NCBI RefSeq assembly: GCF_001038455.1
Contig: NZ_LDUY01000004.1
Span: forward strand, 1-64,000
Direction of reading: 5' to 3'
DNA: 64,000 bases
Source of the DNA: Fructobacillus sp. EFB-N1
GTDB lineage: Bacteria > Bacillota > Bacilli > Lactobacillales > Lactobacillaceae
Shown here: positions 33,568 to 41,932 of the stretch, one piece after another
Layout of the letters: each line of letters begins with the position of its first letter
How positions within the stretch are numbered: position 1 is the first letter of the stretch
Notes under the pieces: model-generated
Told to the model about the DNA's origin: nothing
The model's database searches: none
What the model saw: the letters and a program-made list of their open reading frames with translations, nothing else
Position numbers and translations under genes: made by a program

Positions 33568-33598
33568 AAAAGACCTAACATTAACGTTAAGTCTCTCA
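33568..33598 (-). terminator. Intrinsic terminator of the cyclo-ligase gene
   Basis: AGACTTAACG / TGTTAGGTCT (two mismatched or wobble pairs) followed by TTTTTC on the minus strand. Confidence 0.65.
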
Positions 33599-33621
33599 TC
33601 AAAATTTTATGTCACAATCAC

Positions 33622-34164
33622 TCATTTGCCAGGGCCCAAAACCTGGCCGACCACTTCATCAAAGTTGTCAGGTACCCAATCAACCCGCCTTTGTTCTGCT
33701 AGAGCGAGACTGATACTTTCCCCCTCGTAATCGGCAAGAAAACGGTCATAATAACCGCCACCAAAACCGACTCGGAGGCCGGCATCGCTAAAGGCGAGCC
33801 CTGGTACTAAGACCAAATCAATCGCTGATTTCTTCAGTTCCTGACCATTTTCGGGCTCCAAAATACCAAAACTTTCACCAGCTGTCAGGGCACTGTCGGC
33901 ACTGATTTTAACAAAGGTTAATTCTCGATCAACCACCTTCGCCAAGCCAACCGTTTTACCAGCCTGCCAGGCGGCCTCCATAATCGGTGTTGTCTCCACT
34001 TCAAAAGGAAGCGATGCCGTCACCGCGACAGTTTGTGCCTGAAGCCAGGCTGGTTGTTGAAACAGTTTTTGATATAACTGTTCTTCTTGTTCAGCCTTTG
34101 CTAGCGGGCTCAAGGCCTTCAACTTGGCTTTTTGTTCCTGGCGAATCGTCTTTTTGTCAGGCAT
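33622..34164 (-). CDS. 5-formyltetrahydrofolate cyclo-ligase
   Basis: A 180-residue ATP-dependent enzyme that converts 5-formyl-THF to methenyl-THF, returning folate to the one-carbon pool. The N-terminal MPDKKTIRQEQKAKLKALS is typical, followed by FEVETTPIMEAAWQAGKTVGLAKV, DLVLVPGLAFSDAGLRVGFGGGYYDRFLADY (substrate/ATP site, about 115-150), and a C-terminal DEVVGQV. ATG 34164 follows GGAGGTG. It is directly downstream of glyA, which generates 5-formyl-THF as a by-product, though a terminator separates them. Confidence 0.9.
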   Translation of the reverse strand: MPDKKTIRQEQKAKLKALSPLAKAEQEEQLYQKLFQQPAWLQAQTVAVTASLPFEVETTPIMEAAWQAGKTVGLAKVVDRELTFVKISADSALTAGESFGILEPENGQELKKSAIDLVLVPGLAFSDAGLRVGFGGGYYDRFLADYEGESISLALAEQRRVDWVPDNFDEVVGQVLGPGK

Positions 34165-34187
34165 TTGTTCACCTCCAGCGGATTCAA

Positions 34188-34215
34188 AGAAAAAAAGCTG
34201 CATTAACAGCTTTTC
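34188..34215 (-). terminator. Intrinsic terminator of glyA
   Basis: AAAAGCTG / CAGCTTTTTTT on the minus strand, 25 nt after the glyA stop and inside the leader of the cyclo-ligase gene. Confidence 0.75.
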
Positions 34216-34239
34216 ATCATTCTATACCATTATTGGTCA

Positions 34240-35472
34240 TTACGGCAACTTGTGTGCCATTGCCAAGCGTTCTGCTTGCTTCTTAATGTCCTTTAATGCC
34301 TTTTCATCGTCATGGTTGTGAATTGCTTCCACAATCAAACGGGCAACTTCAGCACTATCGTTTTCATCGAAACCACGAGTCGTGATGGCTGGTGTTCCAA
34401 TACGAATTCCAGAAGTAATAAATGGACTGCGCTGTTCATTTGGCAAGGCTTCCTTGTTCGTCGTGATTGAGACACGATCCAACAATTCTTGTGTTTCCTT
34501 ACCAGTCAAATCAGTCTTCGTCAAATCCAAGTTAAAGAGATGGTTATCAGTACCACCAGCAACAACACGGATGTCGTCAGTCTTTTCAAAGACTGCAACC
34601 ATTGCCTGTGAGTTCTTGATGATTTGCTTTGCATAGTCCTTAAATTCTGGACGCAATGCTTCACCAAAGGCAACAGCCTTGGCAGCAATCACGTGTTCCA
34701 AAGGTCCACCCTGTGAACCAGGGAAGATAGCTGAATTAATTTGCTTTGCGTATTTTTCTTGTGACAAGATTACCCCACCACGTGGGCCACGCAAAGTCTT
34801 GTGGGTTGTTGATGTCACGACATCAGCAATGCCAACTGGATTTTGGTGCAAACCAGCTGCAACCAAACCAGCAATGTGAGCCATATCAACCATCAAGTAG
34901 GCCCCAACTTCATCGGCGATTTCACGGAACTTCTTAAAGTCGATTGTTCGTGAATAAGCAGATGCACCAGCCACAATCATCTGTGGCTTGACTTCCTTGG
35001 CTTGTGCCATGATGGCATCATAGTCCAAAGTTTCAGTTTCTGAATCCAAACCGTAAGTTTCTGAATGGTAAACCTTACCAGAAAAACTTACCTTGGCTCC
35101 GTGAGTCAAGTGACCACCAGCATCCAAATCCATACCCAAAATTGTATCACCTGGCTTCAAAAAGGCCATGTAGGCTGCTGCGTTTGCCTGTGAACCAGAA
35201 TGTGGTTGCACATTGGCATATTCTGCACCAAACAATTCCTTCAAACGATCAATCGCAGCTTGTTCAACGATATCAACGTATTCCGTTCCACCATAGTAAC
35301 GCTTGTAGGGATATCCTTCTGCGTACTTGTTCGTCAATACCGAACCTTGAGCGGCACGAACGGCTTTTGAAGCAAAGTTTTCAGAAGCAATCAATTCGAT
35401 TGTCCGGTTTTGCCGGGCACCTTCTTGTTGAATGGCTGAAAAAATCAATGGGTCTTGGTCAGTAAAATTCAT
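34240..35472 (-). CDS. glyA: Serine hydroxymethyltransferase
   Basis: A 410-residue PLP enzyme converting serine and tetrahydrofolate to glycine and methylene-THF, the main source of one-carbon units. Signatures: [14 protein letters not shown] near the N-terminus, [29 protein letters not shown], the PLP lysine in [14 protein letters not shown] (about residue 226), and [11 protein letters not shown] is preceded by GGAGAGC. Single gene with terminator. Length and motifs are standard. Confidence 0.96.
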   Translation of the reverse strand: MNFTDQDPLIFSAIQQEGARQNRTIELIASENFASKAVRAAQGSVLTNKYAEGYPYKRYYGGTEYVDIVEQAAIDRLKELFGAEYANVQPHSGSQANAAAYMAFLKPGDTILGMDLDAGGHLTHGAKVSFSGKVYHSETYGLDSETETLDYDAIMAQAKEVKPQMIVAGASAYSRTIDFKKFREIADEVGAYLMVDMAHIAGLVAAGLHQNPVGIADVVTSTTHKTLRGPRGGVILSQEKYAKQINSAIFPGSQGGPLEHVIAAKAVAFGEALRPEFKDYAKQIIKNSQAMVAVFEKTDDIRVVAGGTDNHLFNLDLTKTDLTGKETQELLDRVSITTNKEALPNEQRSPFITSGIRIGTPAITTRGFDENDSAEVARLIVEAIHNHDDEKALKDIKKQAERLAMAHKLP

Positions 35473-35602
35473 GATTTAAGCTCTCCTGGGCATCTTCTTT
35501 CACTAAATCAAACAACATCAGCTAGCCAGTCAGCTGATTGACTAGTGTAAAGTTATTATAGCAAATATTTATTGCGATAGTCTAGCATAAGTACGACTTT
35601 TA

Positions 35603-36565
35603 TTAAAATTCGTGCAAGTAATTATTTAAATCGTTCGTGTTTAGCTGATTTTCCAGACCAATCAAGAGTTTTAGTCGGGCCTTTTGCCCATTAACGGCCG
35701 ATGCGAAGATAGCCCCGGCCTTTTCGAGCTGCACGCCACCACCAAGGTAATCATAAACCGGCTCCGCAATGCCCTTAAAGGACCGCGAAACAATCACAAC
35801 AGGAATGCCAGCATCCAAGAGTTTCAAAACCCCAAGGGCAGCATCCTCGCCCAAGTTTCCTGCTCCAAGTGCTTCAATCACGATGCCATCAATGCCTGAG
35901 TCAGCTAAAAGACTCAGAATATGGCCATCCATCCCGGCATAGGCTTTCATAACCGGAATTCTTTTATCAACGGCTTTAATTGGATAAGTTTGCTTATATG
36001 GCAGGTCGTAAAAGAAGAGAATTTTACGTTTATTAACCATACCCATCGCCCCAGAAATCGGTGAGGCAAAGGTGGCAACGTTCGTTGCATGTGTTTTCGT
36101 CACAAACCGGGCAGCATGAATTTCATCATTTAAAACAACCATGACACCCCGATTTTTTGACTGCTCATCGATGGCCACGCGCAAGGCCGATTGGAAATTA
36201 TATAAACCATCGGAGCCCAATTCGTTGGAGGACCGCATAGCACCGGTCATGACAATTGGAATTTCAAAGGAAAGTGTTCCATCCAAGAAGAATGAGGTCT
36301 CTTCCAACGTATCCGTCCCGTGCGTGATGACTACCCCGTCAAAATCTTGTTCCGCATCCTTGAGACGGTTATAGAGGGCCAACATATGAGTTGGGGTAAT
36401 ATGTTCGGACGGCAAATTAAAAATGTTTTCAGTCGTCAATTCCACTTCGGGTAAATCGAGGTGGGCATCATTTAATGGGTTTTGTGCACCCTGTTCAACA
36501 TCACCATCAACATCCTCGTGCATGGCAATCGTCCCACCAGTATGTAAAACTAAAATTCTTTTCAT
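35603..36565 (-). CDS. ansA: Type I L-asparaginase (AnsA)
   Basis: A 320-residue cytoplasmic asparaginase splitting asparagine into aspartate and ammonia. The first catalytic Thr lies in LHTGGTIAM (residues 6-14) and the second in ITHGTDTLEETSFFLD (about 80-95), with the conserved VMTGAMRSSNELGSDG after it. No signal peptide, consistent with type I. ATG overlaps the recO stop as ATGA, so it is translationally coupled to recO and belongs to the same transcript as recO, downstream of the era terminator. Confidence 0.92.
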   Translation of the reverse strand: MKRILVLHTGGTIAMHEDVDGDVEQGAQNPLNDAHLDLPEVELTTENIFNLPSEHITPTHMLALYNRLKDAEQDFDGVVITHGTDTLEETSFFLDGTLSFEIPIVMTGAMRSSNELGSDGLYNFQSALRVAIDEQSKNRGVMVVLNDEIHAARFVTKTHATNVATFASPISGAMGMVNKRKILFFYDLPYKQTYPIKAVDKRIPVMKAYAGMDGHILSLLADSGIDGIVIEALGAGNLGEDAALGVLKLLDAGIPVVIVSRSFKGIAEPVYDYLGGGVQLEKAGAIFASAVNGQKARLKLLIGLENQLNTNDLNNYLHEF

Positions 36566-37347
36566 GGCTTTCCCTTTCGCGCCTTAATGGTCAGCTGCCC
36601 TTCAAAAGCAGCCATTTTTTGAATGAAGACCTTTTCCTTTGGCTTCAACCCGACTTCTCGGTCATAAAGATAATCAATCACCCGTTGAATGCCGCGCTTG
36701 GTCATCAAAGATAAGGTTACCTTAGCAATCTTATTCATGTCAATTGCTGAAAATTGCCGTAAATAATAGACGACTTTCTGGTCCAAGTTTAACCGTTGAT
36801 CATCAAGGTCAAAATGTGACCGTTCAATGATACCGTTATATTTTTCAGAATAGTCAAAGACTCCCATCACAGCACCGGAAATCGGATCAGCCTGCCAGTT
36901 TGGTGCCACACCAAAAGCGGGCAACAGCTGTAATTCAAAAATATTGGTAATAACTTGAGGGTCCACCTGTTCATTGAGTTTTTCAAACCCCACCAACGTT
37001 TTCTCATACCATTCCGGTTCTGATTTTCCCTCTTCCAAGGCTAAATCCAAGAGCTTTACAATTAGCGCTGCATAGGCACTCACATTGATGTCCCCAACCA
37101 CATTTTTATAAGGATGACTGTCTTGCACATCATTAATAAAGCCCAAACCGGTATTATTTTTTGGATAAGCGCCATCGAAAATCGTCCAGGAATAGGCCTG
37201 ACAGGCAAAACCAACTTTTGACTTTGCCTTCTTGGCCCCACGAGCCATCAAAGTCATTATTCCCTGTTCCTTCGTAAAAACTCGAACCAGCAGATCATTA
37301 TCTCGGTAAGGCCGTGTATACAAGACGAGACCTTCAATCAATGCCAT
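36562..37347 (-). CDS. recO: DNA repair protein RecO
   Basis: A 261-residue mediator that loads RecA onto SSB-coated gaps together with RecR. N-terminal OB fold: IEGLVLYTRPYRDNDLLVRVFTKEQGIMTLMARGAKKAKS; helical C-terminal domain with ELQLLPAFGVAPNW. The Cys4 zinc cluster found after GxxP in many RecO proteins is absent here, with no Cys in that part. ATG 37347 follows GGAAAGGAGGG. A terminator-like hairpin lies between era and recO, so read-through or a separate promoter is needed. Coupled to ansA downstream. Confidence 0.9.
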   Translation of the reverse strand: MALIEGLVLYTRPYRDNDLLVRVFTKEQGIMTLMARGAKKAKSKVGFACQAYSWTIFDGAYPKNNTGLGFINDVQDSHPYKNVVGDINVSAYAALIVKLLDLALEEGKSEPEWYEKTLVGFEKLNEQVDPQVITNIFELQLLPAFGVAPNWQADPISGAVMGVFDYSEKYNGIIERSHFDLDDQRLNLDQKVVYYLRQFSAIDMNKIAKVTLSLMTKRGIQRVIDYLYDREVGLKPKEKVFIQKMAAFEGQLTIKARKGKP

Positions 37348-37363
37348 CACGGCCCTCCTTTCC

Positions 37364-37397
37364 ATAAAAAAACAACCATCAAGCTGATGGTTGTCTG
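37364..37397 (-). terminator. Hairpin terminator between era and recO
   Basis: ACAACCATC / GATGGTTGT with 5-nt loop, followed by T7 on the minus strand; it sits immediately before the recO ribosome site. Confidence 0.8.
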
Positions 37398-37423
37398 CTC
37401 AGCTATTGTGCTGGTAAAACGGT

Positions 37424-38335
37424 TTAAAAATCATCCTTACGGTAGCCAAAGCTTTGCAAAGCCTGTGGTCGATCACGCCAACGTTCCTCAACCTTAACCC
37501 AGGTTTCCAAAAAGACCTTAGAACCAAGCAGGCGCTCAATATCTTTCCGTGCTCGTGTACCAATTTCTTTAACCATTCGGCCTTGCTTACCAATCACGAT
37601 GTTCTTTTGACTGGCACGCTCGACGATAATTGAAGCCTGGATGCTAACCAAACCATCATCATCAGAGGAAATTTTATCAATCACAACCGCCACGGAATGT
37701 GGGACTTCTTGTTTAGTTAATTGCAAAACTTTTTCACGAATTAATTCGGAGATAACGAAGCGTTCCGGGTGATCCGTCAACTGATCTGAATCGAAGTATT
37801 GTGGTCCTTCATTCAAATCACCGATGACCGTTTCCAACAGCTCGGGAACATTATCCCCTTCTGTTGCCGAAATCGGGAAAATTTCCTTCCAGGCCGGTGC
37901 ATCCTCTTGATACGACTGGATGACCTCGAACAGTTCTTCCTTAGGCAACAAATCGACCTTGTTGACCAGCAAATAAATCGGTGTCTTCGTTACTTCCTTC
38001 AAACGGTCGATGATATAGTTATCACCCCCGCCCCGCTTTTGGCTTGCATCAACAACAAACCAAATAGCATCTGCCTCGTGCAAGGCTGAGAAAGCTGATT
38101 TAACCATATAGTCACCCAAAGAATTTTGGGGCTTATGAACACCCGGTGTATCGATAAAAACCACCTGGGCCTCATTGGTTGTATAAATACCTTGAATCTT
38201 ATTTCGGGTAGTCTGCGCCTTATTCGACATGATGGCAATTTTTTCACCAACAATGCGATTCAATAAAGTCGACTTTCCAACGTTTGGCCGACCAATAATG
38301 GCAACGAAACCTGATTTAAATCCTGGATTTGTCAT
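37424..38335 (-). CDS. era: GTPase Era
   Basis: A 303-residue essential GTPase for 16S rRNA maturation and 30S assembly. GTPase motifs: [12 protein letters not shown] (G1), DTPGVH (G3), NKVD (G4, in [10 protein letters not shown]), and SATEG (G5). A C-terminal KH RNA-binding domain includes [21 protein letters not shown]. It follows dgkA by 8 nt in the phoH-ybeY-dgkA-era order usual for Firmicutes. Length is normal. Confidence 0.96.
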   Translation of the reverse strand: MTNPGFKSGFVAIIGRPNVGKSTLLNRIVGEKIAIMSNKAQTTRNKIQGIYTTNEAQVVFIDTPGVHKPQNSLGDYMVKSAFSALHEADAIWFVVDASQKRGGGDNYIIDRLKEVTKTPIYLLVNKVDLLPKEELFEVIQSYQEDAPAWKEIFPISATEGDNVPELLETVIGDLNEGPQYFDSDQLTDHPERFVISELIREKVLQLTKQEVPHSVAVVIDKISSDDDGLVSIQASIIVERASQKNIVIGKQGRMVKEIGTRARKDIERLLGSKVFLETWVKVEERWRDRPQALQSFGYRKDDF

Positions 38336-38343
38336 AAAATAAG

Positions 38344-38865
38344 TTATCCTTTCAAACGGTGGACGAAACGAGAGAAGTTCGTTTCAATCCCAAAGTAATG
38401 CCAGATGTGTGGCTGGAAAATCAGAGCTAAGATAATCAACTCAGCACCAACAGCGACTAAAACCATTCCGGCCGAAACATCCTTCACCAAACCGGCTAAT
38501 GGATGGTACTTGCGTTCAACCACAAGGTCTACGACGGCTTCCACCACCGTATTTAAGAACTCACCATAAACAGCCAAAAAGACCGCAATCACAACCCACA
38601 GCCATTCAGATCGGTTAAGACCTAAGTAAAGGCCAAGCACCAAAATAAAGAATGCAAAGCTTAAATGGAAACGCATATTCCGCTCGCGAATCACCACCAA
38701 GAAAATCCCTTTCAATGCATGGTACATTGAAATCAAAAAATTTTTGTTCCGCCTTGATGGCGCCTTGGGATTGGTTTGTTCAGCCAACTCTTCCACAGCA
38801 GACTTAGGGTGAAAATCAGTCTCTTCAATCTGATCGTGGTTGTTATCGCGTAAGTCCGTAGTCAT
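38344..38865 (-). CDS. dgkA: Diacylglycerol kinase family protein (undecaprenol kinase)
   Basis: A 173-residue inner-membrane kinase; in Gram-positive bacteria this family phosphorylates undecaprenol. Three helices fill residues about 65-155, with the active-site stretch [36 protein letters not shown] (ExxNT and KD-x-SAG). The hydrophilic N-terminal 40 residues ([17 protein letters not shown]...) are longer than usual. ATG 38865 has AGGAAG ahead and lies 23 nt inside ybeY. Confidence 0.9.
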   Translation of the reverse strand: MTTDLRDNNHDQIEETDFHPKSAVEELAEQTNPKAPSRRNKNFLISMYHALKGIFLVVIRERNMRFHLSFAFFILVLGLYLGLNRSEWLWVVIAVFLAVYGEFLNTVVEAVVDLVVERKYHPLAGLVKDVSAGMVLVAVGAELIILALIFQPHIWHYFGIETNFSRFVHRLKG

Positions 38866-39325
38866 CTAAAATCTTCCTCTGCAAGTCAAACATCTCTTTT
38901 TCTTCGGCATCACCAAGCATGTGATCATAACCGTTTAAGTGCAAGAAACCATGAACAACTAGAAAGCCAAGCTCACGTTCAAAGGAGTGACCAAGGTATT
39001 CCGCCTGGCTCTCGATAATATCAACGGAGACCAAAATATCCCCAATATTTTTAGCAATATCTTCGGCCATTTCTTCATCAAGAAGAACAGGGCTATCATC
39101 GCCATCCTCTTCAATGGCAAAAGAAATGACATCCGTTGGCTTGTCTTTACCGCGATAATCGCGATTATAAGCCTGAATGGCATCATTATTCATAAAGGTC
39201 ACTGACATCTCAGTGTTGTCTGGTAATTCTAGATAGGCACCAGCATAATTTAAAACAGATTGGACGAGGTCTTGGTGAAACTGTGTCACACCGTCTTTCG
39301 TCTGATCAATTAATGCTAAATCCAT
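38843..39325 (-). CDS. ybeY: Endoribonuclease YbeY
   Basis: A 160-residue metal-dependent RNase for rRNA maturation. The zinc-binding H-x3-H-x5-H motif is in VVHGFLHLNGYDH (about residues 128-140), and the upstream substrate region YNRDYRGKDKPTDVISFA is intact. Its start shares one base with the phoH stop (TAATG), so the two are coupled. Confidence 0.95.
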   Translation of the reverse strand: MDLALIDQTKDGVTQFHQDLVQSVLNYAGAYLELPDNTEMSVTFMNNDAIQAYNRDYRGKDKPTDVISFAIEEDGDDSPVLLDEEMAEDIAKNIGDILVSVDIIESQAEYLGHSFERELGFLVVHGFLHLNGYDHMLGDAEEKEMFDLQRKILDDYGLTR

Positions 39326-40326
39326 TAGTTATTGGCTTCTTTCTGTGCGTTTTTTAATTCAGCTAGTCGAGCATCCGCATCTTCATAGGCGGAAACAATC
39401 AGACCAACGACTGGGTGGCGAACGACATCACCACTCTCAAAGTTAATAAAGGCAATACGGTTGACATCGCGGAGAATCCGGCGAGCAGCCACCAGCCCAG
39501 ACCGAACACCATGTGGTAAGTCAATCTGGGATGGGTCCCCGTTGACGACCATCTTAGAGCCAAAGCCCAAACGCGTCAAAATCATCTTCATTTGAGCGTT
39601 TGTCGTATTCTGAGCCTCATCGACAATGATAAAGGCATCATCAAGGGTTCGACCACGCATATAGGCGAGTGGTGCAATTTCTAGGACACCCCGTTCAATA
39701 AGACGAGCAACATGGTCTGCTCCGACTAAAGAATTCATGGCATCGTAAATGGGCCGCATATAGGGGTCAACCTTTTCCTTTAAATCACCCGGTAAGAACC
39801 CAAGTGATTCACCAGCCTCGACTGCAGGGCGAGTAATCACAATCCGCTCGACGTCACCCTTCTTTAAGGCTGAGATGGCCATGGCGACGGCTAAGAAAGT
39901 TTTTCCAGTTCCAGCGGGGCCGATTCCAAAGGTTAGATCATTCTTACGAATCGCCTGGACATATTGACGCTGACCATAATTTTTAACACGGACTGCCCGG
40001 CCCTTATTATCGCGGATAATACTTTCACTATACAAATCTGAAAAGTAATCCAATGTTCCGCGCTTCGCCATTGTCATCGCAGAGATAACGTCAGCAGGAC
40101 CGACGGAAATTTGTTTCTTAATCAATTGTGTCAGTGCTTCCAAAACGGCGAGCGCCAAAGAAGCTTGGTTCGAATCGCCTTGGACAGCTACCTGATTGCC
40201 ACGAACGAGCATTTTAACGGCCAAACCCTCTTCCATTAAAACCAGAAGCTGATCCTTTGGACCCGTTAATTTGGTCTGCTGTTCAATGTTCTCAAAAGTG
40301 AATAGTTTCTCTGTTTGCGTTGTCAA
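39325..40326 (-). CDS. phoH: PhoH-family ATPase (PhoL)
   Basis: A 333-residue P-loop ATPase, regularly paired with ybeY and thought to act in RNA metabolism. Walker A GPAGTGKTFLAVAMA (about residue 138), Walker B and following in DDAFIIVDEAQNTTNAQMKMILTRLGFGSKMVVNGDPSQIDLP. An N-terminal KH-like segment precedes the ATPase. First gene of the operon phoH-ybeY-dgkA-era. Confidence 0.94.
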   Translation of the reverse strand: MTTQTEKLFTFENIEQQTKLTGPKDQLLVLMEEGLAVKMLVRGNQVAVQGDSNQASLALAVLEALTQLIKKQISVGPADVISAMTMAKRGTLDYFSDLYSESIIRDNKGRAVRVKNYGQRQYVQAIRKNDLTFGIGPAGTGKTFLAVAMAISALKKGDVERIVITRPAVEAGESLGFLPGDLKEKVDPYMRPIYDAMNSLVGADHVARLIERGVLEIAPLAYMRGRTLDDAFIIVDEAQNTTNAQMKMILTRLGFGSKMVVNGDPSQIDLPHGVRSGLVAARRILRDVNRIAFINFESGDVVRHPVVGLIVSAYEDADARLAELKNAQKEANN

Positions 40327-40378
40327 AAATCCCGCACCTCATTTAGTTGAACTTACCTTATTTTAACACAACTTAGAA

Positions 40379-40409
40379 CAAAAAAAGCCCGACAAAATCG
40401 GACTTTTCA
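40379..40409 (-). terminator. Intrinsic terminator of pyk
   Basis: AAAGTCCGA / TCGGGCTTTTTTT around TTTTG on the minus strand, just after pyruvate kinase. Confidence 0.85.
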
Positions 40410-40418
40410 AGTAAATCA

Positions 40419-41837
40419 TTAGATTGTTTCAACAGAAACGTTGTTATCTGACTTGGCCATGTCGATTGGGGCAACAGTCACAACAACAATCTTGTCACCA
40501 GCAGCTGCCAAACCTTGAGCTTGAGCAACTTCCTTGGCCTTGGCAACCAAGTCATCAACAGACTTTGGTGTGTCAGCCAAGATAGGCAAGATTCCGTTGT
40601 TCAAAGTCAATCCGCGTTGTACGCGTTCTGACTTTGTCAAAGCGATTGTCATTGCAGTAGGACGATGCTTTGAAACCATACGTGCGGCGTAACCAGTTTC
40701 AGTCAAGACAACAACGGCCTTAGCTTCAACTGAGTCTGACAAGCGAGCAGCTGCTGAAGCAACTGATTCAACATCATCATCACCGTAGAAAGTGTCAGCA
40801 TGACGGCTGTACAATGACAAAGCTGATTCAGCCTTTTCATCAAGAGCGGCCATCACAGCAACAGCTTCAACTGGGTAGTCACCGTTAGCTGATTCACCAG
40901 AAAGCATTGTTGCATCAGTACCATCAAAGACAGCGTTGGCAACATCAGAAGCTTCGGCACGTGTAGGACGTGGGTTTTCTTCCATTGAGTCAAGCATTTG
41001 AGTAGCAGTGATAACTGGCAATCCCAAAACGTTCATCTTGTCGATCATTTCCTTTTGGATCAAAGGCACGTTTTCGGCAGGAATTTCAACACCCATGTCG
41101 CCACGTGGAACCATCAAACCATCAGAAACTTCCAAGATAGCATCCAAGTTGTCGATACCTTCTTGTGATTCAATCTTAGGGATGATTTGAACGTGTTCCA
41201 TGTTCTTTTCCTTCAACAAGGCACGGATATCCAAAACATCTTCAGGCTTACGAACGAATGAAGCAGCGATATAGTTGATTTCGTGGTCCAAACCGAAACG
41301 AATGTCATCAGCATCCTTTTCAGTGATACCAGGCAAGTTGATTGAAACACCAGGGGCGTTAACACCCTTACGTGATCCCAACAAACCGTTGTTTTCAGCC
41401 TTAACAACCAATTCCTTGTTTGCTTCGTCCTTTTCAGTGACAGTAGTAGCTAACAAACCATCATCAAAGAGCACTTGTCCGCCAACCTTAACGTCGTCAA
41501 ACAATCCAGGATAAGTAACCGCAATCTTTTCCTTTGTTCCTTCGATGCTGTCGTCCATTGAGATACGGAATACATCGCCAGTTGAGAATTGAATCTTACC
41601 GTCAGCTTGCTTAGTAGTACGGATTTCCGCACCCTTTGTATCAAGCAAACGACCAACAGTCTTACCAGTAATCTTTTCGGCTTCTGCAACTGCTTGCATA
41701 CGGCCCAAATGTTCTTCGTGATCACCGTGTGAGAAGTTGAAACGGAATACGTTAGCACCTGCTTCAATTAACTTCACAATTGTGTCTACATCAGTTGATG
41801 ATGGACCAAGTGTTGAGACGATCTTCGTCTTTTTCAT
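40419..41837 (-). CDS. pyk: Pyruvate kinase
   Basis: A 472-residue glycolytic enzyme making pyruvate and ATP from PEP. Motifs: MKKTKIVSTLGPSS, NFSHGDHEEH, the active-site Lys/Glu stretch IIPKIESQEGIDNLD, MVPRGDMGVEIP, and TATQMLDSM. The extra C-terminal PEP-utiliser-like domain of Bacillus Pyk is absent. ATG 41837 follows GGAGCT; the upstream open frame has no such site. TTGTGA and TACAAT boxes around 41875-41915 suggest its own promoter. It lies beside dnaE, but without pfkA, as expected for a heterofermentative organism lacking phosphofructokinase at this locus. A and T codons in this gene are strongly biased, as for a highly expressed gene. Confidence 0.96.
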   Translation of the reverse strand: MKKTKIVSTLGPSSTDVDTIVKLIEAGANVFRFNFSHGDHEEHLGRMQAVAEAEKITGKTVGRLLDTKGAEIRTTKQADGKIQFSTGDVFRISMDDSIEGTKEKIAVTYPGLFDDVKVGGQVLFDDGLLATTVTEKDEANKELVVKAENNGLLGSRKGVNAPGVSINLPGITEKDADDIRFGLDHEINYIAASFVRKPEDVLDIRALLKEKNMEHVQIIPKIESQEGIDNLDAILEVSDGLMVPRGDMGVEIPAENVPLIQKEMIDKMNVLGLPVITATQMLDSMEENPRPTRAEASDVANAVFDGTDATMLSGESANGDYPVEAVAVMAALDEKAESALSLYSRHADTFYGDDDVESVASAAARLSDSVEAKAVVVLTETGYAARMVSKHRPTAMTIALTKSERVQRGLTLNNGILPILADTPKSVDDLVAKAKEVAQAQGLAAAGDKIVVVTVAPIDMAKSDNNVSVETI

Positions 41838-41932
41838 GGGTAAATAGCTCCTTTGATATCTTGGTGAGTTGCCTACAAACAACTTCCTTTTCATATTGTA
41901 ATACACTCTATAACCAATTCACAAGACACAAT

